64,000 nt of DNA from Fimbriimonadia bacterium. GTDB lineage: Bacteria; Armatimonadota; Fimbriimonadia; Fimbriimonadales; JABRVX01. Positions 36,732-45,090 of this stretch are shown here, one piece after another; position 1 is the first letter of the stretch; every line of letters starts with the position of its first letter. Location of the stretch: NCBI GenBank assembly GCA_039961735.1, contig JABRVX010000003.1, positions 1 through 64,000 on the forward strand, in the 5' to 3' direction. The translations under genes were made by a program, and so were the position numbers. The notes below the pieces were generated by a model that was not told where the DNA came from, did not search any database, and saw only the letters and a list, made by a program, of their open reading frames with translations.

Positions 36732-37138
36732 ATGCGGAAAGATTCCAAGCCACACTCTTCACCGACGGCGCTAGCAAAGGCAATCCCGGACCCGCCTCCA
36801 TCGGAGTGCTCCTCCAAAACGCAAAAGGAAACGCTCTGGCAAAAATCTCGGAACGCATAGGCATCGCCACCAATAACGAAGCAGAATATGCCGCCCTGAT
36901 CCGGGGCCTAAAGGAGGCGAAAAGACTCGGCCTGCGAAGAATACGCTGGCACACCGACTCCCAACTGCTGCACCGACAGTGGATAGGCCGATACCGAGTC
37001 CGCTCGCCCCGCCTGCAAAAGCTATACGCCCAGGCCAAACTGCTCGCTGCCCAATTCGACGCCGTATTGCCCGAACACGTGCACCGAACCAAAAACACGA
37101 AGGCGGACGCACTCGCCAACGCGGCTTTTCATTGTTGA
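36728..37138 (+). CDS. rnhA: RNase H-like protein
   Basis: The protein has 136 residues from ATG 36728, overlapping the preceding stop (ATGA). The RNase HI fold is evident: TLFTDGASKGNPGPASIG (first Asp), ATNNEAEYAALIRGL (catalytic Glu), WHTDSQLLHRQW (Asp) and NTKADALANAA (final Asp). It is the short, basic-protrusion-lacking RVT_3 type. It cleaves RNA in RNA-DNA hybrids. Confidence 0.88.
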   Translation: MNAERFQATLFTDGASKGNPGPASIGVLLQNAKGNALAKISERIGIATNNEAEYAALIRGLKEAKRLGLRRIRWHTDSQLLHRQWIGRYRVRSPRLQKLYAQAKLLAAQFDAVLPEHVHRTKNTKADALANAAFHC

Positions 37139-37141
37139 GGT

Positions 37142-37717
37142 ATGAAACCCGATGTGGCCCTCGCCGAGCTGCTGGCAGGCAACGAGTGCTTCTACACGGG
37201 TCGGTCTCACGGTTACGTGTACTCCTCTACCGATCGGATGGAACTGGCACATGCGCAGCATCCCATCGCCTGCATTCTCTGCTGCTCGGACTCCCGCGTG
37301 ACACCCGAGGTGCTATTCGACCAACCACTGGGTCGGTTGTTCGTCGTTCGGAGCCCGGGCAACACCTCGAGCCCCGAGGCACTTGCGGGCTTCGAGTTCG
37401 CACTACAGTCTGTGGGTGTCAACCTGTTCGTGGTGCTGGGTCACACACACTGTGGCGCGGTGACTTTGGCGGTAGAGGGCCTGGCCGCGACCGGGGCGAT
37501 TGGAAGCATCCTACTCCGAATTCAGCCTGCCGTATATCGCATACCGGCAGATGCTCCGAACCGCATCACGGCAGTTGCGGAGCAAAACGTCCGGGCCACC
37601 ATCGAGACCCTCCAGATGCAGAGCATGGCGCTGCGGGACGCCGTTCGCTCCGGCGGGGCGAAACTGCTGGGTGCCATGTACGACCTCGAGAGCGGCCGCG
37701 TGGCCATTTTGGAGTAG
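37142..37717 (+). CDS. Beta-class carbonic anhydrase
   Basis: The protein has 191 residues. Zinc ligands are visible: Cys in CCSDSRVTPEVLFD with the Asp-Arg dyad, then His and Cys in GHTHCGAVT. The signature GDLFVVR-like LGRLFVVRSPGN is present. It interconverts CO2 and bicarbonate in the cytoplasm. It follows rnhA by 3 bp but is compositionally more like the bulk of the window. Confidence 0.93.
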   Translation: MKPDVALAELLAGNECFYTGRSHGYVYSSTDRMELAHAQHPIACILCCSDSRVTPEVLFDQPLGRLFVVRSPGNTSSPEALAGFEFALQSVGVNLFVVLGHTHCGAVTLAVEGLAATGAIGSILLRIQPAVYRIPADAPNRITAVAEQNVRATIETLQMQSMALRDAVRSGGAKLLGAMYDLESGRVAILE

Positions 37718-37725
37718 TGTGTGGC

Positions 37726-39456
37726 TCACTTCTCGCTGGGCAGGATGATGCCTCGCATGATCACGTTCTGAGCGAACATGAACACGACCAGTGTAGGGAT
37801 TGCCGCGAGCGTCAGGGCCGCCATCGTGAGGAACTTCGGTGCGCGCACCTGTAGTTGGTAGAGCCATACCATAACTGTCCACATGCGCTGGTCCTGACAC
37901 ACCAGAAACGCATACATGAATGCGCCATAGGCAGCCAGAAAACTCTGCAGTGCTATCACTGCGAAGATCGGCTTGCTAAGGGGCATCGTAACCCGACGAA
38001 ACAGCGTCAATTCCCCCGCTCCGTCGATCGTGCCCGCTTCGTACAACTCGCGGGGAAGACTGTCGAAGAAGCCCTTTAGCAGGAAGATTGCAAAGCCGCT
38101 GGCCATGCCTGGCAACACCAGCGCCCAGTAGGTGTTCAGCATTCCCAACGACTTTAGGAGTAGGAAGTTGGGGATCATCGCGACCTCGGCAGGGAATGCC
38201 ATCGTAGCGAGCAGAAAGAGCAGGATGCGCCCAGTGGCACGCATGGGAAAGCGTGACAGCGCATAGGCGCACAGGGGGTTCACGATCAGATGTGTGACCA
38301 CTACGGCGATGCAGAAGAAAAGTGTGACCCATACCGCTCGCCCGTGCAAAAGGATGTAGTTCAACACATAGCGGTAGTTGCGCGTGGCGAAGTCCCATCG
38401 CAGTGCGCCGAGATGACTCTGTACATAGTCCCACTCGTTGTGCGCAATCAGGTTCCCCACGGGCATGTCGAGCTTCGTCCCCACTTGCGCGGCGAAGCGA
38501 TGCTCCAACGTGTCGGGGCGCAGGGCCGCGAGCGGTGCCTGCTTGATGCGCCTCTCCAACTCGTCACGTTGCAGTGGGTCGGTTAGGTCCAGACCCTGAT
38601 CGCAGCGTCGGAAGACGCCGTCCGGGCCTGCCATCAACACATACCGATAGGGAAGCCGCTCCCGAAGGCACCGTTCCCAGAGCTTTGCTGCGACTGGCGA
38701 CGAGGGAGGGTGGTCGCCGAACGGAATCTGTTGGATCGATGCGTAGTTCGTGCCCCATGCTGCGTTGAGCTTCTCGACACTGCTCTTGTACTCGCCGTTT
38801 AGCATCTCTTGCCACACGCGATCTCCGCAAATCGGGATGCGAAAGTGGGTGGGCAGCGTTTGTTTGAACTCGAGCCAATCCTTGGTTTTCCTGTCGTTTC
38901 GGTGCTGAAAGTCGCGCCGCTGCAGTTTCTCGAAGGGCGGCTCGATGGTCTGAAGAACCGTGTTCTCCTCTGCGTACTCACGATTGAGGCGTTCGAGGTC
39001 GCCCCCGAACTTGACGCGACAGTACTCCTGATACTTCTCGTTCAATAAACTGATGAGCCGCTGCTGTGTGATGCGATAGCCGATGTTGTAGTCCTCCGGC
39101 GGCAGCGCGGCGACGAACTCCCGCCACCGTCGCACCAAATCGGGCGCGGGCGGAGAAACGGGCACCCCCAGCTCCCCCACCTTAAAAATCGTGACCCCGT
39201 GGGCGTAGCCGGCCTCCTCCGCACTGTCGGCATACTTATCCTCCACAAACTTTACGAATACACGCTCCGCATCGGTCAGATACTTTGGCAATACGGCCTG
39301 CTCGTGCTGGTCCACCGCGCTCGTCATCCCTTTGCCCACCATAACCAAAAACGGATAGACCATGGAAAGGGCACCGATACTCAGCACCGAATATAGCCCG
39401 ACGAAAACGAGCCGAACCCTCCACGACCCACGACCGACCCTAGGAACGATTGGCAT
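37726..39456 (-). CDS. MalG-type ABC permease with large extracytoplasmic insertion
   Basis: The protein has 576 residues from ATG 39456; ordinary MalG-type subunits have about 280. A first transmembrane helix (LYSVLSIGALSMVYPFLVMV) lies at residues 17-40. About 280 soluble residues follow, containing YKSSVEKLNAAWGTNYASI, a motif seen in beta-galactosidase-like enzymes, and an earlier related LLNEKYQEYCRVKFGGDL. The permease core begins near residue 340 (VWVTLFFCIAVVVTHL) with the EAA loop EAGTIDGAGELTLFRRVTMPLSKP. No ATPase, partner permease or binding protein is nearby. Sugar import is inferred. Confidence 0.82.
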   Translation of the reverse strand: MPIVPRVGRGSWRVRLVFVGLYSVLSIGALSMVYPFLVMVGKGMTSAVDQHEQAVLPKYLTDAERVFVKFVEDKYADSAEEAGYAHGVTIFKVGELGVPVSPPAPDLVRRWREFVAALPPEDYNIGYRITQQRLISLLNEKYQEYCRVKFGGDLERLNREYAEENTVLQTIEPPFEKLQRRDFQHRNDRKTKDWLEFKQTLPTHFRIPICGDRVWQEMLNGEYKSSVEKLNAAWGTNYASIQQIPFGDHPPSSPVAAKLWERCLRERLPYRYVLMAGPDGVFRRCDQGLDLTDPLQRDELERRIKQAPLAALRPDTLEHRFAAQVGTKLDMPVGNLIAHNEWDYVQSHLGALRWDFATRNYRYVLNYILLHGRAVWVTLFFCIAVVVTHLIVNPLCAYALSRFPMRATGRILLFLLATMAFPAEVAMIPNFLLLKSLGMLNTYWALVLPGMASGFAIFLLKGFFDSLPRELYEAGTIDGAGELTLFRRVTMPLSKPIFAVIALQSFLAAYGAFMYAFLVCQDQRMWTVMVWLYQLQVRAPKFLTMAALTLAAIPTLVVFMFAQNVIMRGIILPSEK

Positions 39457-39506
39457 ATCGGCGATCCTTTGCCCACCCGAACGGAATGCGACTTCGACGA
39501 AGAAAG

Positions 39507-40265
39507 CTAGCCCCCTGCCGAGAAGCGCAACGCCGATAGCCCACAGATTGCAGCAAAGGCAGCATGCTCGGTGCGCAGCACGCGTGGGCCGAGCGAAGCG
39601 ACGAGCCATCCGCACGAGCGCGCGAGCGAAACCTCGGCATTCGTGAAACCCCCTTCGGGCCCGATGACGAGGGCGATTTCGTTGCCGCCCGGGACGACCT
39701 CCGCGAGAAAAGGGCAATCGGCCCCTTCGTACAAAAACACGGTCGGCATGCCGGCAGGTGGTGCGGTCGCTAGGCCGCTCGCCCACCCCACCGCAGGGAC
39801 GCACGCGCGAAGGCTCACCTCGGCCGAATCGCGCGCGATGACCCGTAGCCTTTCCAACCGGCTTGCGACCCGCGCCTCGGGCCACCGCGCGACGCATCGC
39901 TCGGCCCCGAATAGCGTGAACCCGGACGCGCCCACCTCTGTGCAGGAGCGAACGACGGCCTCCAACTTATCGCCCTTGGCAATGGCCTGGCAAACGTGAA
40001 TGCGAATCGCAGGCTCGGTATCCAGCGAATGGCGCTCTAACACCTCCGCCGAGAGGTTGCCTCGCTCGACCCACACCACGCGGCACACGAAGCAGTCTCC
40101 CGACCCGTCCATCGCCGCCAGAGGGTCCCCTACCCGCAACCTAAGGACGCGACTCGCCTTATGCGCCTGGTCCCCGTCCAGGTTCACGCGCCCTCCCGTG
40201 ATCTGCTCGGGCAGCACATGAAAGCGGGGAAGTGCCCTTATCGCCTCACGAGCAGTGCCACCCAC
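39507..40265 (-). CDS. rsmE: 16S rRNA (uracil-1498-N3) methyltransferase
   Basis: The protein has up to 252 residues; the family normally begins at PRFHV, so GTG 40265 is the only usual start and adds a few residues. The SPOUT-type SAM knot is clear: LVIGPEGGFTNAEV and LGPRVLRTEHAAFAA. It methylates U1498 of 16S rRNA. It overlaps the prmA end by 28 bp, so the two methyltransferases are cotranscribed. Confidence 0.9.
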   Translation of the reverse strand: MGGTAREAIRALPRFHVLPEQITGGRVNLDGDQAHKASRVLRLRVGDPLAAMDGSGDCFVCRVVWVERGNLSAEVLERHSLDTEPAIRIHVCQAIAKGDKLEAVVRSCTEVGASGFTLFGAERCVARWPEARVASRLERLRVIARDSAEVSLRACVPAVGWASGLATAPPAGMPTVFLYEGADCPFLAEVVPGGNEIALVIGPEGGFTNAEVSLARSCGWLVASLGPRVLRTEHAAFAAICGLSALRFSAGG

Positions 40266-41296
40266 TCCCCCTCCTCCCGGCGCTCTACAGGCGCGAATCC
40301 GGCCTCTCCGCAGGCCGCTAGTACACCGTTCTCGTTGTCACGGGAGACTCCCGAGAGAATCCACGCTCCCCCCGGCCTCGAGCGCGCTGCCACATCGCCT
40401 GCGAGGCGCACTAGAGTAGCCGAGACGATGTTGGACACGACGAGGTCGAACATTGCACGACACCAGCGTATACCCTCCGCGAGCACCACATCGGCCTTGT
40501 CGCCACACCCGTTCCGCTGCAAGTTTTCCCGGGCGGCTGCCACGCTGACCGGGTCCACGTCGCAACATACGGCGCGGTCGGCACCGAGCTTGAGGGCCGC
40601 GATCGAGAGAATGCCCGATCCCACGCCGATGTCCAGTACCTTGTCGCCAGGTCGTATGTGCTGCTCTAGCAGCTCGAGGCACATCTGCGTGGTTGGATGC
40701 TCTCCCGTACCGAAAGCCTGCCCAGGATCGAGGTCGAGAACGATGTCGTCTGGTCCCGCCTCGGCTTGCTCCCAGGATGGACACACCACGAGCCGCCGTC
40801 CGATCCGCCTGGGTCGGAAGAATGCTTTCCACGCCTCGGACCAGTCCGTCTCCTCGATCACGCGCGACGAGAGGAGCCATGCTTCGACAGGCTCAGCATG
40901 ACGAGGTGGCTGGGCATAGCGAGACGGCTGAGCATGACGAGGTGGCTGGGCATGCGGAGACGGCTGGGCATGACGAAGTGCCTCAGGATGCGGAGACGGC
41001 TGAGCATGACGAGGTGGCTGGGCATGACGAGGAGACTCGGCATGACTATGGTGGTGAACAGGGTGTCGCTCGTGCTCAGCGTGACGAAGAGTCATCAGAT
41101 GCCTTTCAGCCTGGGCCGCTGCCTCGTCGGCGCGGTCGTCATCCGGCAGGTACGCGGCTACCCGGGGCGGGTCATCGTACAGAACGGAGCCTGGGGCACC
41201 GACCTGATCGAACATCGAGAAGAGGGCCTCGACCATGTCTGGAGTGGCTGACATCGGCAGGGCTACCGACAGCTCGCGCCAGCGGGCAGGGCTCAT
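40238..41296 (-). CDS. prmA: Ribosomal protein L11 methyltransferase with repeat-derived insertion
   Basis: The protein has 352 residues against about 300 for typical PrmA. Residues 1-68 are the substrate-recognition domain and residues 140-352 the methyltransferase, with linker IEETDWSEAWKAFF and SAM motif VLDIGVGSGILSI. Between them, residues 70-140 are low-complexity His/Pro-rich repeats (PPRHAQP, SPHAQP), ending RHAEPVEAW. That insertion is the translation of a dispersed palindromic repeat (40878-40902) and decayed tandem derivatives. The start abuts the dnaJ stop. It trimethylates L11. Confidence 0.9.
   Translation of the reverse strand: MSPARWRELSVALPMSATPDMVEALFSMFDQVGAPGSVLYDDPPRVAAYLPDDDRADEAAAQAERHLMTLRHAEHERHPVHHHSHAESPRHAQPPRHAQPSPHPEALRHAQPSPHAQPPRHAQPSRYAQPPRHAEPVEAWLLSSRVIEETDWSEAWKAFFRPRRIGRRLVVCPSWEQAEAGPDDIVLDLDPGQAFGTGEHPTTQMCLELLEQHIRPGDKVLDIGVGSGILSIAALKLGADRAVCCDVDPVSVAAARENLQRNGCGDKADVVLAEGIRWCRAMFDLVVSNIVSATLVRLAGDVAARSRPGGAWILSGVSRDNENGVLAACGEAGFAPVERREEGEWVALLVRR
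40878..41089. repeat. REP-like element and degenerate tandem copies inside prmA
   Basis: An intact element CATGCTTCGACAGG...GCATGAC occupies 40878-40902. Roughly ten shorter units of the type GCATGACGAGGTGGCTGG follow to about 41050, each with GCAT or CATGACGA spaced by 18-21 bp. The frame is kept throughout. Confidence 0.8.
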
Positions 41297-42424
41297 CTAC
41301 CCTTCGCCGCGCAACGTGTCTTTGAACTGGTCCAGGAAGCTTTTCCCCTTCTTGCGCCTTGAGGGCTGGCGACCGGATTCGCGCTCGAACTCCACCAGAA
41401 GCTCTTTTTGGCGCTCCGTGAGGTCCGTGGGAACCGTCAGCCGTAAACCGACATGTAGATCCCCGCGCCCCTCCTGCCCCAGCGCAGGCATGCCTTTGCC
41501 TCGAACGGTGATCTCTGATCCCGGCTGGGAGCCGGGCATGATCTCCACTTCGACAGGGCCATCTACTCCCTCGACAGTCACGGTGTCGCCGAGGGCTAGT
41601 TGGGCGAACGAGGTCTCTAGAACGGTGTACAGCTCGGTGCCGCGACGCTGGAGCCGTTTGTCTGCCGCCACCGAGACGTTGATGAACATGTCTCCCGGCG
41701 GGCCGCCCTTGATACCATCGTGCCCTCCGCCAGACACCTGAAGCGTGGCCCCGTTCTCGACACCGCGAGGAATCTCGACACTCTGCTTGACCGTTTTCTT
41801 TATGCGTCCGGCACCACGACACGTCGGGCACGGGTCCTGAATCACCATGCCTTCGCCTCTGCAGGCGTAGCAGGGTGTGCTGATAACCGTTGTGCCGAAC
41901 AAGGTCCTACGCTGCTCATTCACCTGGCCGAGCCCGCCACAGTGCGGGCAGCCGACCGGCGAGCTGCCGGGCCGCGCCCCGGACCCGTTGCAGGTGTCGC
42001 ACGTGGTTAGCCTGGAGAACGAGAGGTCCTTACGGACGCCCGTGAGGGCCTCCTTGAGCGTGATCTGCAGGTCTATCTCGACGGGTTCGCCCGCCTGAGC
42101 ACTGGATCGGCGACCTCGTGCCCGGCCACCGCCACCGAAAAACATCTCGAAGATGTCGCCCAGGCCGGTGAACGGGTCCTCCACCGTCATCCCGCCCATG
42201 TCGTCGCCCGCGATGCCGAAGCGGTCGTACCGAGCTCGCTGCTCGTCGTCGGACAGCACCCGATACGCCTCGTTGATCTCCTTGAAGCGCTCTTCGGCTT
42301 CTCGGTCACCCGAGTTCACGTCGGGATGGTGCTCTCTGGCAAGCCGCCGGTAGGCACTCTGAATGGCAGAGCGCGAGGCGTCGCGTGGGACCCCGAGAAC
42401 CTCGTAGTAGTCGCGAGTGGGCAT
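41297..42424 (-). CDS. dnaJ: Chaperone DnaJ
   Basis: The protein has 375 residues from ATG 42424 (MPTRDYYEVLGVPRDAS). It has a J domain with HPD at residues 33-35, a short Gly/Phe segment FFGGGGRARG, four zinc motifs (CDTCNGSG, CPHCGGLG, CYACRGEG, CPTCRGAG) and C-terminal substrate domains. It stimulates DnaK ATPase. DnaK and GrpE genes are not in this window. The stop abuts prmA, and rpoZ lies 13 bp upstream. Confidence 0.95.
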   Translation of the reverse strand: MPTRDYYEVLGVPRDASRSAIQSAYRRLAREHHPDVNSGDREAEERFKEINEAYRVLSDDEQRARYDRFGIAGDDMGGMTVEDPFTGLGDIFEMFFGGGGRARGRRSSAQAGEPVEIDLQITLKEALTGVRKDLSFSRLTTCDTCNGSGARPGSSPVGCPHCGGLGQVNEQRRTLFGTTVISTPCYACRGEGMVIQDPCPTCRGAGRIKKTVKQSVEIPRGVENGATLQVSGGGHDGIKGGPPGDMFINVSVAADKRLQRRGTELYTVLETSFAQLALGDTVTVEGVDGPVEVEIMPGSQPGSEITVRGKGMPALGQEGRGDLHVGLRLTVPTDLTERQKELLVEFERESGRQPSRRKKGKSFLDQFKDTLRGEG

Positions 42425-42437
42425 TCTGCAGGAGAAG

Positions 42438-42980
42438 CTAGTCGAGTGGCTCTTCGGTTGCGTCGAGCGGCGTTTCCTCGTCGCTGCTGTCGGCGTCATC
42501 CTCGATCACCACGTCTCCCGGCAGGTCGTCGGGATCGATTTCGATCAGAGGTTCCTCGTCTTCGTCTTCGCTATCAACCGCCTCCTCGTCGTTGAGCAGC
42601 ACCGACATGTCGGCAGCTTCTTCGTCACTGACGGCCTCCTCGGTTTCCTCGTCCTCCTCCAATAGAGAGCGGATATCCGCAGTCGCGGCCAGTGTCTCTT
42701 CCTCGATGTCGAGAGCAGGGAGCGCCACCGTAGCCTCGAGAGCCAGCAGTGTCTCCTCCGGTGTCGGTTCTTGCTCCACTTCCTCGGTCTTGACCTCCAG
42801 GATCGGCCTAACCTTGTTTTGGGCTATCTCCGCAAGAGCGATCGTGAGGCTGTGATTCGAGTCCGAGTCCACCAAGGGTGGAGCGCCTTCCTTCAGCTGC
42901 TTCGCGCGCTTGGCGGCCATCAGCGCCAACACGTAGCTGCTTCCGATTCGTTCCACCAAGTCTGATGTGGATTGGAACAT
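42438..42980 (-). CDS. rpoZ: RNA polymerase omega subunit with acidic tail
   Basis: The protein has 180 residues; AGGAGG precedes ATG 42980. Residues 1-65 match omega (SSYVLALMAAKRAKQL, SLTIALAEI), the small subunit that assists beta-prime folding. About 115 residues beyond are extremely acidic (EEDEETEEAVSDEEAADM, DSEDEDEEPLIEIDPDDLP), more than double the usual 60-100 residue length. The tail is probably disordered. The gene heads a minus-strand set with dnaJ, prmA and rsmE. Confidence 0.82.
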   Translation of the reverse strand: MFQSTSDLVERIGSSYVLALMAAKRAKQLKEGAPPLVDSDSNHSLTIALAEIAQNKVRPILEVKTEEVEQEPTPEETLLALEATVALPALDIEEETLAATADIRSLLEEDEETEEAVSDEEAADMSVLLNDEEAVDSEDEDEEPLIEIDPDDLPGDVVIEDDADSSDEETPLDATEEPLD

Positions 42981-43171
42981 GAACTACTGAACCTCCTAGT
43001 TCGCGGACCTCGCGTGCGCGTATGCTTCAGATTGCGGCAAGTGACGGGCGGCGCGCACCTCACGGGAAAGCACGCTCCCCCCGCAAGCGAAAAAGTCTAC
43101 CCGCGTTCCGTGAACCTGCGCAACGGTCAGTTTTCCCAGGTCCGCTCCTTTCCGGCACTAGGCCCGACCGG

Positions 43172-43180
43172 TGCCATAAT
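43172..43180 (+). promoter_or_regulatory. Extended -10 before the lipoprotein gene
   Basis: TGC-CATAAT with -10 at 43175-43180, only 8 nt before ATG 43189; this suggests a leaderless transcript. Confidence 0.4.
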
Positions 43181-43188
43181 CGTGGATC

Positions 43189-44130
43189 ATGAAGCTATCC
43201 TCAGCGCTGCTCTGGCTGAACAGCCGACTGACACTCATCGTGACGGTCGCCGCCTGTTTGCTCGTGCCCAGCTGCCGCAGCTCATCACCGAGCCCCCCGA
43301 CTACGCCCGAAGTCGAACATGCAGGGACGCCCCAGTCGCACGAAATCCCGAAGGGCCAGAACCCAGAGAGTGCCCAGACGGGCCAGGTCGTTCGTCTCCG
43401 AGTCGAGCTTCCTACCGACAAGCCGATCCGCTACGACTTGGCCTCGCGCATGTACGTGTCAGAAAGTGTCGGGGCAAGCGATGCGTCGAAACTACAGATG
43501 ACTAGTACCGCTGTGGCGGTGCAGACGGCAAAGCACGCTGACAAGGCAGGTGTGTTTTCGGTGGAGACTCGGCTCCAGTCTCCCAAAGTCACCGTCGAGA
43601 GAGGAGGGCAGGCCGATGCCGACCACGCACGCCTGCTCGAGGAGCGGCTGCGCTCGCAGGTCCAGTCTTACCGATTCGATAAACTGGGGCGGCTGTATCT
43701 CGGCGAAGGGGGCGAGGTCCCGTTCGAGGTTGGACTGAATGGACTGGTATTTCCTGAGGAACCCGTTGGAGTCGGCGCCACTTGGGAACACTCGTGCAAG
43801 CTGAACCTAGCGAAAATCGTGGACGCAGGGGCGCCCATCATCCCGGTGACCGCCAAGTTCCGACTGCTGGAGATTGCAGAGCGCAACGGCTCGTACCACG
43901 CCAAAGTCCGAATGGCAGTGGATTCGGCCGTCGCCGACGACTCGCCTGATGACAAGACCATTCGTTACACAGGCACGGTCAAGCTAAGCGAGGATGCCTG
44001 GGTCGAGGTCAAGACGGGCATCATTCAGAGCGCAGAGAGCAAGATAGACGTGCAGGTAAGCAAGCTCCAAGGCGGCATCCTTCACACTTTTGTGCGAACA
44101 GCCGAGCAGACGACGATACGAAAGCCGTGA
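43189..44130 (+). CDS. Hypothetical lipoprotein
   Basis: The protein has 313 residues. A hydrophobic signal (LTLIVTVAACLLVPSC) ends in a lipobox-like LVPSC, followed by a Ser/Pro-rich linker. The remaining 250 residues are beta-rich (VRLRVELPTDKPIRYDLA, GVGATWEHSCKLNLAKIV) and resemble DUF6263-type proteins that fold into paired sheets; this is a weak match. The gene overlaps the next by 4 bp; that product is also a lipoprotein of similar layout. Function is unknown. Confidence 0.72.
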   Translation: MKLSSALLWLNSRLTLIVTVAACLLVPSCRSSSPSPPTTPEVEHAGTPQSHEIPKGQNPESAQTGQVVRLRVELPTDKPIRYDLASRMYVSESVGASDASKLQMTSTAVAVQTAKHADKAGVFSVETRLQSPKVTVERGGQADADHARLLEERLRSQVQSYRFDKLGRLYLGEGGEVPFEVGLNGLVFPEEPVGVGATWEHSCKLNLAKIVDAGAPIIPVTAKFRLLEIAERNGSYHAKVRMAVDSAVADDSPDDKTIRYTGTVKLSEDAWVEVKTGIIQSAESKIDVQVSKLQGGILHTFVRTAEQTTIRKP

Positions 44131-44951
44131 TCTCGCGCCCCGGCCTGCTGCTTCTCGCCCTTCTTGTGGCCGGATGCGGATCGGTTCGCGGGCCGAACGA
44201 CAACTCGGCCGCGCTTCCGGACAATGGTCCAGTGTCAAGTCAGCCGAGGCTTACCTTCCAAGATGGTGAGGTACTACGCTACTCGTTGACCCACGATACC
44301 AAGTACAGCCTGACAGGCGAGATAGCCCCCTCGCCCGTCGAGATGCATATCTCCTTCACGGCTATGCAGGTTCACACAGTTGCAGACATCGAGGGTTTTC
44401 GAGCGAGGCTCGAGGTCCGGCTGGAAGATGTGAAGTTGGCCAATGGCGACGACGCCTTGGCACGACGGATCGCCGGTCAGGTAGCCACACTGCGGGTTGC
44501 ACCGACTGGAATCGCCGAGGCCCGCCATTCGGAACCTGGCAAGGGTCCCGGCGCACCGGCCTCGGTAGCCTACCTCGGCGTCGCTTTGCCTGACCGCAGG
44601 CTGCAGCCGTTCGATCGATGGGACGCCCAACTCTCGTTCCCCGTCGGTAGACTGCTCGGGCGGGTCGTGCCTGAAGAACACGTGATCCCAGTCACCATCC
44701 ACTACACCATCGAAACACCCAAGGAACTAGGTCGAGTGCTGCGCTACTCTGGCAACGCGGACTTCAGTTACGAGCACGCCGCCGAACGTGCAGTCGGCAG
44801 ACTCCAAGTGCACGGGTTCACGAAACTCACCCGAGACGGGTCGCGAGTATCTTTCAACGAGGAGTCCGCTACGGTGACCGCCGAGATTGCAATGGCGGGA
44901 GCGAGCGGCTTCGTCAGAGTCGTAACGTCGTCCAATCTCCGGCTTCCCTGA
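44127..44951 (+). CDS. Hypothetical lipoprotein, paralogue of the preceding one
   Basis: The protein has 274 residues from GTG 44127 (overlap GTGA). The signal LLLLALLVAGC has a perfect lipobox. The mature part begins with a Pro/Asn/Ser-rich linker, then beta-rich sequence (LTFQDGEVLRYSLTHDTKYS, PFDRWDAQLSFPVGRLLG, VIPVTIHYTIETPKELG) parallel to segments of the upstream protein. Pairing of two such lipoproteins suggests a heterodimer. Function is unknown. Confidence 0.72.
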   Translation: MISRPGLLLLALLVAGCGSVRGPNDNSAALPDNGPVSSQPRLTFQDGEVLRYSLTHDTKYSLTGEIAPSPVEMHISFTAMQVHTVADIEGFRARLEVRLEDVKLANGDDALARRIAGQVATLRVAPTGIAEARHSEPGKGPGAPASVAYLGVALPDRRLQPFDRWDAQLSFPVGRLLGRVVPEEHVIPVTIHYTIETPKELGRVLRYSGNADFSYEHAAERAVGRLQVHGFTKLTRDGSRVSFNEESATVTAEIAMAGASGFVRVVTSSNLRLP

Positions 44952-45074
44952 GGACTTGCCGAAACTAGTGGTGCAGTAGATGGTCTACGCTCGTTAAGGT
45001 AAGTGTCCAACTGCATCCGGCTGGTCGGGGTCCCAAACGCCTGGGATGCATCTTGGGTGTTGCATACCCATAGG

Positions 45075-45080
45075 TACAAT
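45075..45080 (+). promoter_or_regulatory. -10 box of mfd
   Basis: TACAAT ends 10 nt before ATG 45091, with a weak TTGGGT 16 nt upstream. It supports ATG 45091 over ATG 45046 as the mfd start. Confidence 0.35.
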
Positions 45081-45090
45081 CGCACACCAC

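Noticed and set aside
40878-41089. CRISPR-like array
   Set aside because: Units are short (about 18-21 bp), degenerate, in frame within prmA, and have no unique spacers.
45046-45090. Upstream ATG for mfd
   Set aside because: It would lie upstream of the apparent -10 box at 45075-45080, and the added residues show no Mfd similarity.
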